The notes under the pieces: generated by a model
What the model saw: only the letters and a program-made list of their open reading frames with translations
What the model was told of the DNA's origin: nothing
Database searches by the model: none
Assembly: GCF_029269745.1 (NCBI RefSeq)
Contig: NZ_JARJHT010000001.1
Location: 496,001 to 560,000, forward strand
Direction of reading: 5' to 3'
Length of the DNA: 64,000 bases
DNA from: Polluticoccus soli
Lineage (GTDB): Bacteria > Bacteroidota > Bacteroidia > Chitinophagales > Chitinophagaceae
Made by a program: the position numbers and the translations under genes
Shown here: positions 1 to 8,839 of the stretch, one piece after another
Numbering within the stretch: the stretch's first letter is position 1
Layout: every line of letters begins with the position of its first letter

Positions 1-1241
1 ATCTCTTCTGTAAACAGGTCGAGCTTGAAATCCTGCAGGAAGTCGAGTGTATCTGTATCCGGATTGCTGAGTATATCGCGCAGGTGTTGCAGCCAGCTAT
101 CCAGCTTGCTTTCTTTCTCAGAGGTAGCGCCTTCTTTATATTTCCAGTGCGCAGCAAGGCCTTTCTCTGCTATCTCGTTCATGCGCGATGAACGTATTTG
201 CACTTCGACCCAACGGCCGCCGGGACCCATTACGGTTGTATGCAGCGCCTCATAGCCATTACCCTTCGGCACACTGATCCAATCGCGCAAACGTTCAGGA
301 CTGGGCTTGTAAAAGTTGGTAACCACCGAATACACCTTCCAGCAATCTTCCTTCTCTCGCTCTGGCGGTGAATCTAATATGATGCGGATCGCGAACAGGT
401 CATACACCTCTTCGAAGGCTACATGCTTTGTTCGCATCTTATTCCAGATGGAGTGTATGGCTTTGGGCCTGCCATATATGGTAAACTCAAAACCACCCTG
501 ATTCAGGTCTTCCTTTATCGGCTTGATGAACTCATTGATGTATTTAGTTCGGTCGCGCTTGGTTTCTTTCAAACCTGTTGTGATCTCTGTATATACTTCC
601 GGCTGCGTATACTTCAGAGCAAGATCTTCCAGCTCAGATTTGATCTCGTACAGACCCATCCTGTGTGCCAGCGGCGAATAGATATAAGTGGTCTCCGACG
701 ATATCTTCAGCTGCTTTTCGCGACTCATGCTTTCCAGCGTACGCATGTTGTGCAGCCTGTCTCCAATTTTGATCAATATCACCCGCGGGTCATCTGCAAG
801 CGTCAGCAATATCTTCCTGAAGTTTTCCGCCTGGGCGGTCGTATCTGCCTTCAGGTCTACTACATTCGATATTTTGGTTAGCCCATCAATGATCTTGGCA
901 TAATTGGCGCCAAATTCGCGGGTAATATCCTCAAGGGTTATCTCCGTATCTTCTACAACGTCGTGCAAAAGAGCACAAATGGCAGAAGTTACACCGAGGC
1001 CAACTTCTTCTACAACTATGCGGGCTACCGCCAGTGGATGGAGTATATATGGTTCACCCGATTTTCGACGCATATCGCGGTGCGCGTCTACCGACATCTC
1101 AAAAGCCCGGCGCAGCAAGGGCTTGTCACCCTTTTTCAGTCGCTGTTTCAAGGCACGCAACAGTGCCCTGTACTCGCGCAGGATGAGTTTCTTTTCTTCT
1201 TCTTCGTCTTTATTATAAGTCTTCTTAACTATCGTATCCAT
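1..1241 (-). CDS. RelA/SpoT-family (p)ppGpp synthetase/hydrolase, truncated at the window edge
   Basis: About 413 N-terminal residues are present; the 3' end lies outside the window. The protein makes and/or degrades the alarmone (p)ppGpp in the stringent response. The hydrolase region is visible at residues 45-200 with the HD pair (LLHDVVEDTE, about 91-100) and an intact HPL motif before it, so hydrolysis is likely. The synthetase region starts near residue 235 (YGRPKAIHSIWNK) and contains DLFAIRIIL and GNGYEALHTTV. TGS and ACT domains would lie in the missing part. The ATG at 1241 starts the conserved Lys/Glu-rich helix. A TAnnTTTG element lies about 40 bases upstream. The intact HD suggests a bifunctional Rel/SpoT rather than a monofunctional RelA. 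Confidence 0.93.
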   Translation of the reverse strand, partial: MDTIVKKTYNKDEEEEKKLILREYRALLRALKQRLKKGDKPLLRRAFEMSVDAHRDMRRKSGEPYILHPLAVARIVVEEVGLGVTSAICALLHDVVEDTEITLEDITREFGANYAKIIDGLTKISNVVDLKADTTAQAENFRKILLTLADDPRVILIKIGDRLHNMRTLESMSREKQLKISSETTYIYSPLAHRMGLYEIKSELEDLALKYTQPEVYTEITTGLKETKRDRTKYINEFIKPIKEDLNQGGFEFTIYGRPKAIHSIWNKMRTKHVAFEEVYDLFAIRIILDSPPEREKEDCWKVYSVVTNFYKPSPERLRDWISVPKGNGYEALHTTVMGPGGRWVEVQIRSSRMNEIAEKGLAAHWKYKEGATSEKESKLDSWLQHLRDILSNPDTDTLDFLQDFKLDLFTEE

Positions 1242-1282
1242 ATCGTTACTACCTAATTTACGAAATTCCGGCCGTATGGCCA

Positions 1283-1290
1283 CAAAACTA
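1283..1290 (-). promoter_or_regulatory. Bacteroidota -7 element (TAGTTTTG) before relA/spoT
   Basis: On the minus strand TAGTTTTG matches TAnnTTTG and lies about 42 bases before the start codon at 1241. I see no convincing -33 TTTG at the usual distance. A GGCC-GTAT-GGCC inverted repeat sits in the predicted leader. Confidence 0.45.
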
Positions 1291-1356
1291 AATCCTATAC
1301 AAAAATAAGCTGCCAACTTTCGTCAACAGCTTATAAACTATTTCTATGTAACCCTG

Positions 1357-4300
1357 TTACTTATAATTGGCTCTGTAAAACTGCATATAGGGCTGCAATG
1401 TTTTATCGGCAGCCACTTTCAGGTAGTTTTTTTCCGAGATCAACAGCAGCTGGTATTCCTCGCTTTTGTACTCCCTGAATACTTGGGCCGTGCCGCGCAG
1501 GCTGTTCAGGTATATCTTGGCCTGCCCTGCATTCTGGAATTTACGGGTCACAACCATGCCCAGATCGGGGGAGATCATTTCCGATTTGGACTCAAGCCCC
1601 AGTTTCCCGAATTTGAAGGTATTGAAATCGGTTATTGCTGCCTTTACGCCCATAGCACGTTGCTCCATATTCCTGAACGTAAATACAACATAATGCGCCT
1701 CCTGCGGATTATAAGTGAATGTTGCGGGCGGTGTCACTGGTGCCGGAGGCGTTGCAGGAGCTGGCGGGGTCATGTTGGGTCGATCTGGCGATGATACATC
1801 CACCGGGTCAACAGGCTTGTTTACTGGAGCCTGTACGGGTACACTACCTGCTGCGGCATCAGCCGCCGATGGTACTGGCTTGGGCGGTGCCTGTAGATTG
1901 CTGGCGGCAGCCTTAGGAGCCTCTACCCTATTCCTTTTAATATACTGCAGCACAGCGTCGGCCCATGCACGCAATGAATCTGTTGGATTCTTAGAAATAA
2001 AATCAGTAACCAGGGTGTCTGCATGGTCGTAATCATTCACACCTACCGAAGCAATAGCTTCCATAATACGGAAACGATTCAGGTAACGGGCATCAGTATA
2101 CATCCGCTGGCCTTCGCGTACTTTTTGTAATACCTGGGGGTACTGACGCTGCAACAACATACCGTAGGTTTCGTCGTAGAATGACGCGACAGGTACATTG
2201 GTGCTCGCAAGCATGCCTTCGCCGTCTTCGGTTGGACGTATAAGTTTAGCCCATTTCGAATCGCCATATTGCGAGAGTATCTGGCTGGTGTACTGTTGTG
2301 CCTCCGAAAGTTTATTTTGCCTTAACGCTACCAGGTAACGCAGGTACAATACTTCTGCTTTATGCTCGTGTGCAGGGAATCTTTTATCTAAAGTATCCAA
2401 CGTTTGGATAGCAGGCGGATAATCTTCCAGTTGCTTGATATAGGCATCAGCCAGGTCTACATAGGCTCTCCTGATCTTTGTCCTCGCTTGCTCCTGCCGT
2501 CCTTTGTCATTAGGTATAGCCGCGATAAGAAACTGCTCCGTCGGCAGACCGTTCTCGTCCAGGTCTGGCGATTCCTCTTCTTCCGTCGCCGGACCTGCAT
2601 CTCCCTTGTTGCTCACCATGCTCAACGCCGCTGAACGACGCCAGTTATCCACCAGCGGGCGGCCACCCCATTTACGCTTAAACTCATTATAGCCCTGCTG
2701 CATGAGCGTAGCGTTGGCAAAATACCAGTTGCCGAAACCGCCACCACCACCGGCATCCATATTAGCGTCCATTTGCATGGCTGCATTAATACCTCTATTC
2801 TCTGCGTTGAAGGCACTATCGTTTTTCTGGTTTTCAAGGTAGCGAATGTATTTGCGCACAGCAGCATATTGCTCTTTTTCGCTCATCGCAGCTAGCTTCA
2901 GAAGGCTATCCTGTGTCTTGATCGTATTAAGCGGGCCTGACACATTGCCGAGAGCCATACCACGCCGTGCAGCTAATACCAGTAAGCTATCGTATACCCC
3001 ACCGCCCATGGCTACGGCACTGTCATAGGCTTTTTTAGAAGCAACGTAATCGTGCATATTATAATAAACACCACCAAGAGCAGCGTATGAAAGTGCTTTT
3101 TGTTTTTTCGTCGACCTTGGCGCATCCAGGCCCTTGCGCAGGTACACCACAGCGTCTTCCGGCTTGCCACTGTTAGCAGCCAGGCGCCCCATTACATAAT
3201 ATACCTGTTCGTAGTACGGAACATATTTACCATCATTCAGCACGCGCTTCAGCGATGCGACTGCTTCCTGCTGGTCGCCACCTGAAAGCATCAGACTATA
3301 TGCAAGATTCTTACGTGCATAAAAGTCCATATCGATCTTAGGCTGCAGGTTAATTACTTTTTGGAACGCAATAGCCGAGGCCGAATAATCGCCGCGCTCC
3401 TGGTACAGTTGCCCATTCAGGTAAGCCGCGCGCTGGCGAAGCCAATCTGGCAGCGACTTATCATTTGCTACTATCCCCAGCTGTTCGGTAGCAGCTTTAA
3501 TATCATTCTGATTCAGCGCCACGTAGGCTTTTTCCACGGCCAGACGTCCTCTCATAGACTCCGGCATGTTCGGATCTGTTTCCAGCAGGTCAAGCACTGA
3601 TTCTGCATTGCCCGGTTGGTTGGATTCCGTATAAGTACGCGCCAACCAAAGTAATGCCTCATTGTGCACCGAACGATGCTTGAGGAAGTCGAGCATACCC
3701 TGGTCGTCCGCTTGTGCTATCGAGGTGGTTGCAGGTTTTCCGGCTGTGGTACGCGGTTGCACTTTCTTGGAAGCGCTACGGGTTGAGGCATTCCGGTTCT
3801 TTTTCTTATTCTGCTCGCTCAGGTACACGATATAACGGAAAGAGGTGCTGGCGTCTTCGTATTTGCCTTTGTAGTAGTAGGCCTGCCCAAGCAACAGGTA
3901 TAGGTCATCCCCCCATTTAGTGCGCGGGTCATGTATCTGTATACCTACCGACGATTTTTGGATGATACTATCCATGTCGGCAGCCAGGGCCGATGAGTCG
4001 CGGTCGGGATCAAATGGGAATAACGCGAGCGTGGAATCATAGTTCTCCTTTCGCATACGCTGCATGTTTTCCAGCGCTTCGTCCATCTTCTTATCCGCGT
4101 TGAAGTAATAATTGTAGCGGGTATAGGTGTTCTGGAATACCTGCCGTGGCAAGCTCCAGCGTTTCTTCAACATCTTTTCATTGCTCCAGGCCTCACGTTT
4201 TTTCTTCAGCTTCAGCTCAAACGCAAGCTTCATTTTCTCTTCCTTGTCCTTCAGTCGCGCCTCCTGGTTCTTTTGCCTCCGCTCCTTGATCTTCGCCAGG

Positions 4301-4986
4301 CTGTCTGCTTTTAACTTTCGCACGTTCTTGACGCTGTCCATCCGCTTAGTACGTACCGCGGTGGCGCTGTCCAGAGACGCTGTCCTGATAGCGGTAAGAC
4401 TATCGGCCTGCGCCTTCCTGATAGCGGCCACGCTATCGTTGTAAGCCTTTCGGGCCTGCTTTATAGTTTCCAATCGTTGTTCCCGTGCCAAAGCTGTACT
4501 GTCCTGGTAGCGTTTGCTCTCCCTGTATTTCCTGATGGCAGCAAGACTATCGGTTCTCTTTTGCTGTTTTGACTTTAACGCGTCGGTCACCGTCTTTCGT
4601 GAGGCGATGACGCTGTCTGTCACTTTTTGCCTTGCCGCACGCTGAGCATCCAGCTGCGTGGCCCGGCTGTCCTGTATCGAGTCCAGCCTCTTTTGCTTCA
4701 CTTTTGCTACACTGTCCTGGTATTTCCTGCTTTCGCGGTATTTCCGCAGGCGCTCCAGGCTATCTGTCCTGCGCTCCCGAACGACTTTGATGCTATCCGT
4801 GAAATGCTGGCGAGCCGCACGGGTACTATCCATACGCTGCTTCTGTGCTACACGGGTAGAATCGAGCACACGTTGACGGGCACGGGTAAGGCTATCCGTA
4901 TTTATCTTTTGGGCATAGGCCGAAATGCTTCCGGATAAGACAGACAGACAGATTAAAAAACAAACTAATACAAAACGAAAATTCAA
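1357..4986 (-). CDS. sprE: SprE/PorW-like TPR protein of the type IX secretion system with an N-terminal hendecad-repeat domain
   Basis: 1209 residues. A Sec signal (about 1-26, ending AYAQ) leads into a charged helical domain (27-236) made of 11-residue R/K-rich units with a conserved Asp-Ser, then a Lys/Glu-rich linker. From about 285 the family core begins (FQNTYTRYNYYFNADKKMDE), followed by many TPR-like helix pairs to about 960, a Pro/Ala/Val-rich linker (about 1000-1090), and the C-terminal domain starting HYVVFTFRN that closes SprE/PorW-like proteins. In this family the protein is periplasmic and needed for type IX secretion and gliding. I see no clear lipobox, unlike lipoprotein relatives. 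The N-terminal repeat domain is not something I associate with the family. It is divergent from the atpZ-like gene, and palindromic repeats lie before its start. The symbol is by homology pattern only. Confidence 0.72.
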   Translation of the reverse strand: MNFRFVLVCFLICLSVLSGSISAYAQKINTDSLTRARQRVLDSTRVAQKQRMDSTRAARQHFTDSIKVVRERRTDSLERLRKYRESRKYQDSVAKVKQKRLDSIQDSRATQLDAQRAARQKVTDSVIASRKTVTDALKSKQQKRTDSLAAIRKYRESKRYQDSTALAREQRLETIKQARKAYNDSVAAIRKAQADSLTAIRTASLDSATAVRTKRMDSVKNVRKLKADSLAKIKERRQKNQEARLKDKEEKMKLAFELKLKKKREAWSNEKMLKKRWSLPRQVFQNTYTRYNYYFNADKKMDEALENMQRMRKENYDSTLALFPFDPDRDSSALAADMDSIIQKSSVGIQIHDPRTKWGDDLYLLLGQAYYYKGKYEDASTSFRYIVYLSEQNKKKNRNASTRSASKKVQPRTTAGKPATTSIAQADDQGMLDFLKHRSVHNEALLWLARTYTESNQPGNAESVLDLLETDPNMPESMRGRLAVEKAYVALNQNDIKAATEQLGIVANDKSLPDWLRQRAAYLNGQLYQERGDYSASAIAFQKVINLQPKIDMDFYARKNLAYSLMLSGGDQQEAVASLKRVLNDGKYVPYYEQVYYVMGRLAANSGKPEDAVVYLRKGLDAPRSTKKQKALSYAALGGVYYNMHDYVASKKAYDSAVAMGGGVYDSLLVLAARRGMALGNVSGPLNTIKTQDSLLKLAAMSEKEQYAAVRKYIRYLENQKNDSAFNAENRGINAAMQMDANMDAGGGGGFGNWYFANATLMQQGYNEFKRKWGGRPLVDNWRRSAALSMVSNKGDAGPATEEEESPDLDENGLPTEQFLIAAIPNDKGRQEQARTKIRRAYVDLADAYIKQLEDYPPAIQTLDTLDKRFPAHEHKAEVLYLRYLVALRQNKLSEAQQYTSQILSQYGDSKWAKLIRPTEDGEGMLASTNVPVASFYDETYGMLLQRQYPQVLQKVREGQRMYTDARYLNRFRIMEAIASVGVNDYDHADTLVTDFISKNPTDSLRAWADAVLQYIKRNRVEAPKAAASNLQAPPKPVPSAADAAAGSVPVQAPVNKPVDPVDVSSPDRPNMTPPAPATPPAPVTPPATFTYNPQEAHYVVFTFRNMEQRAMGVKAAITDFNTFKFGKLGLESKSEMISPDLGMVVTRKFQNAGQAKIYLNSLRGTAQVFREYKSEEYQLLLISEKNYLKVAADKTLQPYMQFYRANYK
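4279..4905 (-). repeat. Coding hendecad repeats in the sprE N-terminus, with a 71-residue super-repeat
   Basis: The conserved acidic residue (Asp, once Glu) of the DS pair falls at residues 31, 42, 53, 64, 75, 91, 102, 113, 124, 135, 146, 162, 173, 184, 195, 206, 217 and 228. Spacing is 11 except two 16-residue steps, each containing RKYRES and YQDS. The step pattern repeats after exactly 71 residues: TDSLERLRKYRES at 74 recurs as TDSLAAIRKYRES at 145. At DNA level this is a diverged 213-bp duplication. Confidence 0.85.
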
Positions 4987-5304
4987 AACCGGTATCTTAA
5001 TGATGATATAACTGCGTTATAAGGCAAAATATTGCCCGGCAAACGGATTGCCCGGCAACTTACCAAAAATAGCTAAAAAAGGTATAAGTATACCCCTCAT
5101 AAACATCTCGGATTGATGAATTTAACAATAAGTAAATTTCTTATCAGCCATTTGTTTTTTCTCTACGGTAAACCCTTAAATTGCGGCCTGATACTGCCAT
5201 TACACACAACTTATCCATTAAATTTTATCGCCCTGTCACAACCAGGTACAGCTACTTTATGTAAGCTGTAATAACCAGCTTTGTGCAACTCAAACAAAAA
5301 CAAA
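4987..5304. other. Divergent intergenic region between sprE and atpZ
   Basis: 318 bases without a gene, holding the control signals of two divergent units. Next to sprE is an array of GGCAA/TTGCC half-sites (5023-5058). Near atpZ an inverted repeat AAGCTG-TAATAAC-CAGCTT occupies 5263-5281. The rest is AT-rich without a clear TAnnTTTG match. Confidence 0.6.
5023..5058. promoter_or_regulatory. Alternating GGCAA/TTGCC half-site array (candidate operator)
   Basis: Five half-sites alternate in orientation: GGCAA (5023-5027), TTGCC (5032-5036), GGCAA (5038-5042), TTGCC (5048-5052) and GGCAA (5054-5058). Two are exact copies of the 11-bp palindrome TTGCCCGGCAA, centred 16 bp apart. The array starts 37 bases before the sprE start codon, where a repressor or an mRNA hairpin could act. 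Confidence 0.45.
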
Positions 5305-5517
5305 ATGAGCGACGCAGACAAATACAGAACGACGATGCGCTATATCAGCCTTGGAACGCAATGGATGGTGTTGCTGATTGTTGCTGTGTGGCTGGGCCTA
5401 AAAGTAGATGAATGGATAGGCTGGAAATTTCCGGTGTGCCTGATAACCTTTCCGCTGGTAGCGTTGGGGGTATCGCTGTGGCAGCTTGTTAAAGCCTTCA
5501 ACAAACCCAAAAAATGA
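5305..5517 (+). CDS. atpZ: AtpZ/AtpI-family small membrane protein
   Basis: 70 residues from the ATG at 5305 (MSDADKYRTTMRY). Two transmembrane helices are visible, about 17-33 and 39-58, with the family motif GxxxDEWIG between them (GLKVDEWIG). Family members help assemble the F-ATP synthase rotor or move Mg2+/Ca2+. Its stop codon overlaps the next start (ATGA), so the two genes are translationally coupled. ATP synthase genes normally follow, but none are present here. An upstream TTG at 5281 is in frame, but I prefer the ATG because the added residues do not look like family sequence. Confidence 0.75.
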   Translation: MSDADKYRTTMRYISLGTQWMVLLIVAVWLGLKVDEWIGWKFPVCLITFPLVALGVSLWQLVKAFNKPKK

Positions 5518-5888
5518 AAAACCGTTTTATACTGATCATTGTATTATTGTTCGTTATCCTGAGTGCCATTTTCTTCTGGCTTAAGGCTGCCGCGCCTCAA
5601 TATGCATTTGGCGCGCTCATGGGTGGCAACATTATCATGGCGGTTCTGGCCATCGTTTCATACGTATTGGTAACGGCGCAGATCAGTCAACGTCCCGAAG
5701 CTTTTGTGCGCGGTGTATACTCGTCTACTTTCCTGAAGTTGTTTGTATGCATCGTTGCGATACTTACTTATGCCCTCGTCAACAAACCCAATGTGCACAA
5801 ACCATCGTTATTCATTTTATTCGGTATATACGCAGTTTATTCTATAGCAGAAACCTGGCAATTGTCCAGGATGGCAAGAGGTAAATGA
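5514..5888 (+). CDS. Small integral membrane protein, AtpI-like position
   Basis: 124 residues with four predicted membrane helices (about 5-23, 31-53, 70-88 and 97-115) and little soluble sequence. It starts inside the stop codon of atpZ. In Bacteroidota a four-helix protein of this size often sits between atpZ and atpB and is treated as AtpI-like, so a role with the F0 sector is plausible. I see no catalytic motif, so this rests on position and topology. The SprT-like gene begins one base after its stop. Confidence 0.6.
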   Translation: MKNRFILIIVLLFVILSAIFFWLKAAAPQYAFGALMGGNIIMAVLAIVSYVLVTAQISQRPEAFVRGVYSSTFLKLFVCIVAILTYALVNKPNVHKPSLFILFGIYAVYSIAETWQLSRMARGK

Positions 5889-5889
5889 T

Positions 5890-6531
5890 ATGAAAAAGCA
5901 GCAGACATCGCTCCAATTATTAGAAAATTTTCTACCACCTCACACTTTCGAGATGGTGGCTCCATACTTCCAAAAACACACCATACACCTTACACTAACG
6001 CACGAACGCAAGAGTGTGCTGGGCGACTACCGCCACCCCACCAAGGATTTTCCTTATCACCAGATCAGTGTCAATATCAACCTTAACCCCTACAGCTTCC
6101 TTATTACCCTGCTGCACGAGCTGGCGCATTTGCTCACATATAACCATTTCAAGAATTCAGTAGCCCCTCATGGCACCGAGTGGAAAACCCAGTTCCGCCA
6201 TGTGCTGTTCCCATATGTCGGCAAAAACGTATTTCCGCGAAACGTAGAGGCTGCACTTGTAGCCTATATGCACAACCCTGCCGCAAGCACCTGCAGCGAT
6301 GCCCGTCTTTTTAAAGCGCTGTACCAGTATGACGAACGCAAACCCAACCACAAGCTGGTAGACGACCTGGAAATTGGCCAATGGTTCGAGGCCGATGGTC
6401 GCGTTTTTGAAAAGCTTGACCAGTTGCGCACACGGTGCCGTTGCCGTTGCCTTACTACCAAAAAAGTATACCTGTTTCAAGGTATCATAGAGGTAAAGCA
6501 CGTAAGAAGGGACTGGCGCCAGATAGCCTAA
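5890..6531 (+). CDS. SprT-like zinc metalloprotease-domain protein
   Basis: 213 residues. The zincin motif HELAH is at residues 76-80, followed by HGTEW at 94-98, where a third zinc ligand lies in SprT-family proteins. The C-terminal part has a basic CRCRC stretch (about 182-187) instead of the paired CxxC zinc ribbon of many SprT proteins. It follows the two AtpZ/I-like genes with a one-base gap and is probably co-transcribed. SprT/Spartan relatives act on proteins bound to DNA, but the substrate here cannot be read from sequence. Confidence 0.8.
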   Translation: MKKQQTSLQLLENFLPPHTFEMVAPYFQKHTIHLTLTHERKSVLGDYRHPTKDFPYHQISVNINLNPYSFLITLLHELAHLLTYNHFKNSVAPHGTEWKTQFRHVLFPYVGKNVFPRNVEAALVAYMHNPAASTCSDARLFKALYQYDERKPNHKLVDDLEIGQWFEADGRVFEKLDQLRTRCRCRCLTTKKVYLFQGIIEVKHVRRDWRQIA

Positions 6532-6567
6532 TCATTTTTCACCCGTATTATCCCCCTATGCGTGCCG

Positions 6568-6597
6568 TTGCACCGCATGGCTTTAATTGTATATTTG
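6568..6597 (+). promoter_or_regulatory. Bacteroidota promoter of the M13 peptidase gene
   Basis: TTG (6568-6570), a 19-base spacer, then TATATTTG (6590-6597). Transcription would start near 6603, some 15 bases before the ATG at 6618. This argues against longer in-frame starts upstream. Confidence 0.7.
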
Positions 6598-6617
6598 TTT
6601 CCCGTAAAAACAACAGG

Positions 6618-8660
6618 ATGAATCTTAAACACACATTTGTTGCAGGCGCGGCCATTCTAGCATTGGCCTCTTGTGAGCAAAAAACCAAAACAACTAAAAC
6701 GGATCGCAAGCTGCTCGACCCGGCAAACATGGACACTACCGTGCGCCCCGGCGACAACTTCTTTCTATATGCGAACGGCGCATGGTTGAGCAAAAACCCT
6801 ATCCCGGGTTCAGAAACCCGTTGGGGTAGCTTCAACGAATTGCAGGAAGGCAACTACAAAGCCCTGCACGAACTGCTGGAAGGCGCCGCTGGTGACAAAA
6901 ACGCGAAAGCAGGTAGCGCCACGCAAAAAGTAGGCGATATCTACCGTACCGGTATGGATAGTGCTGCTATTGATAAAGCGGGTATCACTCCGATGAACGA
7001 GGTGTTGAGCCGTATCAATGCCATCCAGGATGCCAATGGCATTTTGAATGAAGTGGCACTGGAACATACACAAGGTATTGGCCAGCTCTTCGGTGTCTAC
7101 GTAGCACCAGACGATAAGAACGTAACGAAAAACATCACACAGTTCTATCAGGGTGGCCTGGGTATGCCTGACCGTGATTACTACTTCAAAACAGACGAAC
7201 GCACAGCAAAGATCCGCGAGGCGTATAAAGTGTACCTGGTGAAAATGCTGGGACTGATGGGTGAAGACAGCACAACAGCTCAAAAAGACGCTGCCGACAT
7301 CTACAAACTGGAAACAGCATTGGCCGGCGCTTCTATGACACGCGTTGAAATGCGCGACCCATACAAGCTGTATAACAAATTCAGCCTTGATGGTATCAGC
7401 CAGCAAACTCCAGGTATCGACTGGAAGGCAATGGCAACCAACCTGAAAATAAGCGGCCAGGATTCTGTTATAGTAGGTATGCCTGCTTTCTTCAAAGAGG
7501 TTGCAAAACAACTGAAGGCAACTCCGGTACCAGTATGGAAGAAATACCTTTCTTTCCATGCGGTAAACGATATGTCGCCTTACCTGTCGAGCAATTTCGA
7601 CAACACGCATTTCGATTTCTATGGCAAAACCGTTCGCGGTCAGCAAGAACAAAAGCCAAGGTGGAAACGCGTATTGAATGTTGCGGACGGTTCTGTAGGC
7701 GAGCTGTTGGGCCAAATGTATGTTGACAAGAACTTCAAACCAGAAGCGAAAGAGCGCATGCTGGCACTGGTGAATAACCTGCTGACTACCTATGGCGAGC
7801 GCATCAAACGTCTTGACTGGATGTCTGAGACCACTAAACAGAAAGCGCTGGGCAAGCTGAATACATTCATCAAGAAGATCGGCTATCCTGACAAATGGAA
7901 AGATTACAGCAAGCTGACCATCGTTGGTGACAACTATGTTAAAAACATCATAGCTGCTTCAGCATTCGAGTACGACTACATGATCAACAAACTGGGCAAA
8001 CCTGTTGATAAAACAGAATGGCAAATGACGCCACCAACAGTGAATGCGTATTACAATCCTGCTTTCAACGAGATCGTATTCCCTGCAGGTATCCTGCAAT
8101 ATCCGTTCTTCGACATGGATGCTGATGATGCTGTGAACTACGGCGGTATCGGTGCTGTGATCGGCCACGAGGTCACACACGGCTTCGATGATCAAGGTCG
8201 CCAGTATGATGCAGATGGAAACCTTCACGATTGGTGGACACCTGAAGATGCTGCAAAGTTCACTCAAAAAGCGGGCGTGGTTATAAGTCAGTTTGACAGC
8301 TATACTGTACTGGACAGCACACATGTGAACGGCAACCTGACACTGGGCGAAAACCTGGCTGACCTTGGTGGTCTTGCTATTGCTTATGAAGCATTCAAGA
8401 AGACAGAACAAGGTAAGAGCACAGAGAAGATCGATGGCTTCACACCTGACCAACGTTTCTTCCTGAGCTGGGCACAAGTATGGCGCGCTAATACAAGGGA
8501 TGAAGAAATGGCTAACCGTGTCATGACAGACCCTCACTCGCCTAACCTGTGGCGTTGCAACGGTCCGCTGAGCAATATGCCTGAATTCTATCAGGCATTC
8601 AACGTACAGCCTGGCGATAAAATGTATCGTCCTGACAGCCTGCGTGCAAAAGTTTGGTAG
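6618..8660 (+). CDS. M13-family (neprilysin/PepO-like) metallopeptidase, lipoprotein
   Basis: 680 residues from the ATG at 6618. A lipobox (LASC, Cys about 19) predicts a lipid-anchored envelope protein. The M13 N-terminal domain covers about 35-430 (PGDNFFLYANGAWL near the start). The catalytic domain has NAYYNP and NEIVFPAGIL, the zinc site HEVTH (517-521) and the third ligand in GENLADLGG (577-585). The C-terminal NLWRCNGPLSN motif is also present. It should cleave oligopeptides in the periplasm or at the cell surface. A promoter precedes it and a strong terminator follows, so it is a single-gene unit. The in-frame extension back to 6435 overlaps the SprT-like gene and is rejected. Confidence 0.95.
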   Translation: MNLKHTFVAGAAILALASCEQKTKTTKTDRKLLDPANMDTTVRPGDNFFLYANGAWLSKNPIPGSETRWGSFNELQEGNYKALHELLEGAAGDKNAKAGSATQKVGDIYRTGMDSAAIDKAGITPMNEVLSRINAIQDANGILNEVALEHTQGIGQLFGVYVAPDDKNVTKNITQFYQGGLGMPDRDYYFKTDERTAKIREAYKVYLVKMLGLMGEDSTTAQKDAADIYKLETALAGASMTRVEMRDPYKLYNKFSLDGISQQTPGIDWKAMATNLKISGQDSVIVGMPAFFKEVAKQLKATPVPVWKKYLSFHAVNDMSPYLSSNFDNTHFDFYGKTVRGQQEQKPRWKRVLNVADGSVGELLGQMYVDKNFKPEAKERMLALVNNLLTTYGERIKRLDWMSETTKQKALGKLNTFIKKIGYPDKWKDYSKLTIVGDNYVKNIIAASAFEYDYMINKLGKPVDKTEWQMTPPTVNAYYNPAFNEIVFPAGILQYPFFDMDADDAVNYGGIGAVIGHEVTHGFDDQGRQYDADGNLHDWWTPEDAAKFTQKAGVVISQFDSYTVLDSTHVNGNLTLGENLADLGGLAIAYEAFKKTEQGKSTEKIDGFTPDQRFFLSWAQVWRANTRDEEMANRVMTDPHSPNLWRCNGPLSNMPEFYQAFNVQPGDKMYRPDSLRAKVW

Positions 8661-8686
8661 TCCTTAATTAACAGATAGACAATTCA

Positions 8687-8718
8687 AGATCCTCCCGTTC
8701 GCGGGAGGATCTTTTTTT
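8687..8718 (+). terminator. Rho-independent terminator after the M13 peptidase gene
   Basis: Perfect 11-bp stem (AGATCCTCCCG with CGGGAGGATCT), TTCG tetraloop, then seven T residues. Confidence 0.93.
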
Positions 8719-8839
8719 ATGTCATCACGTTGTCAAATACGCATAGACAAAATAATTTTTCGTCGTTTGCTTATGGAAAATAAAATCTGCGCGCATCCCA
8801 TTAGAGACAACCGAACACAAACCAACAAAAGACATTCTT

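Noticed and set aside
5281-5304. TTG start of atpZ upstream of the ATG
   Set aside because: The extra eight residues (with a Cys/Asn/Lys-rich sequence) do not resemble AtpZ N-termini, and the TTG is part of a hairpin.
6435-6617. N-terminal extension of the M13 peptidase
   Set aside because: It overlaps the SprT-like gene and would bury the lipoprotein signal and the promoter.
6810-7715. 301-codon open frame on the minus strand
   Set aside because: It is antisense to the M13 peptidase, whose motifs and frame are unambiguous; the translation is rich in Cys, Phe and His as expected of a shadow frame.
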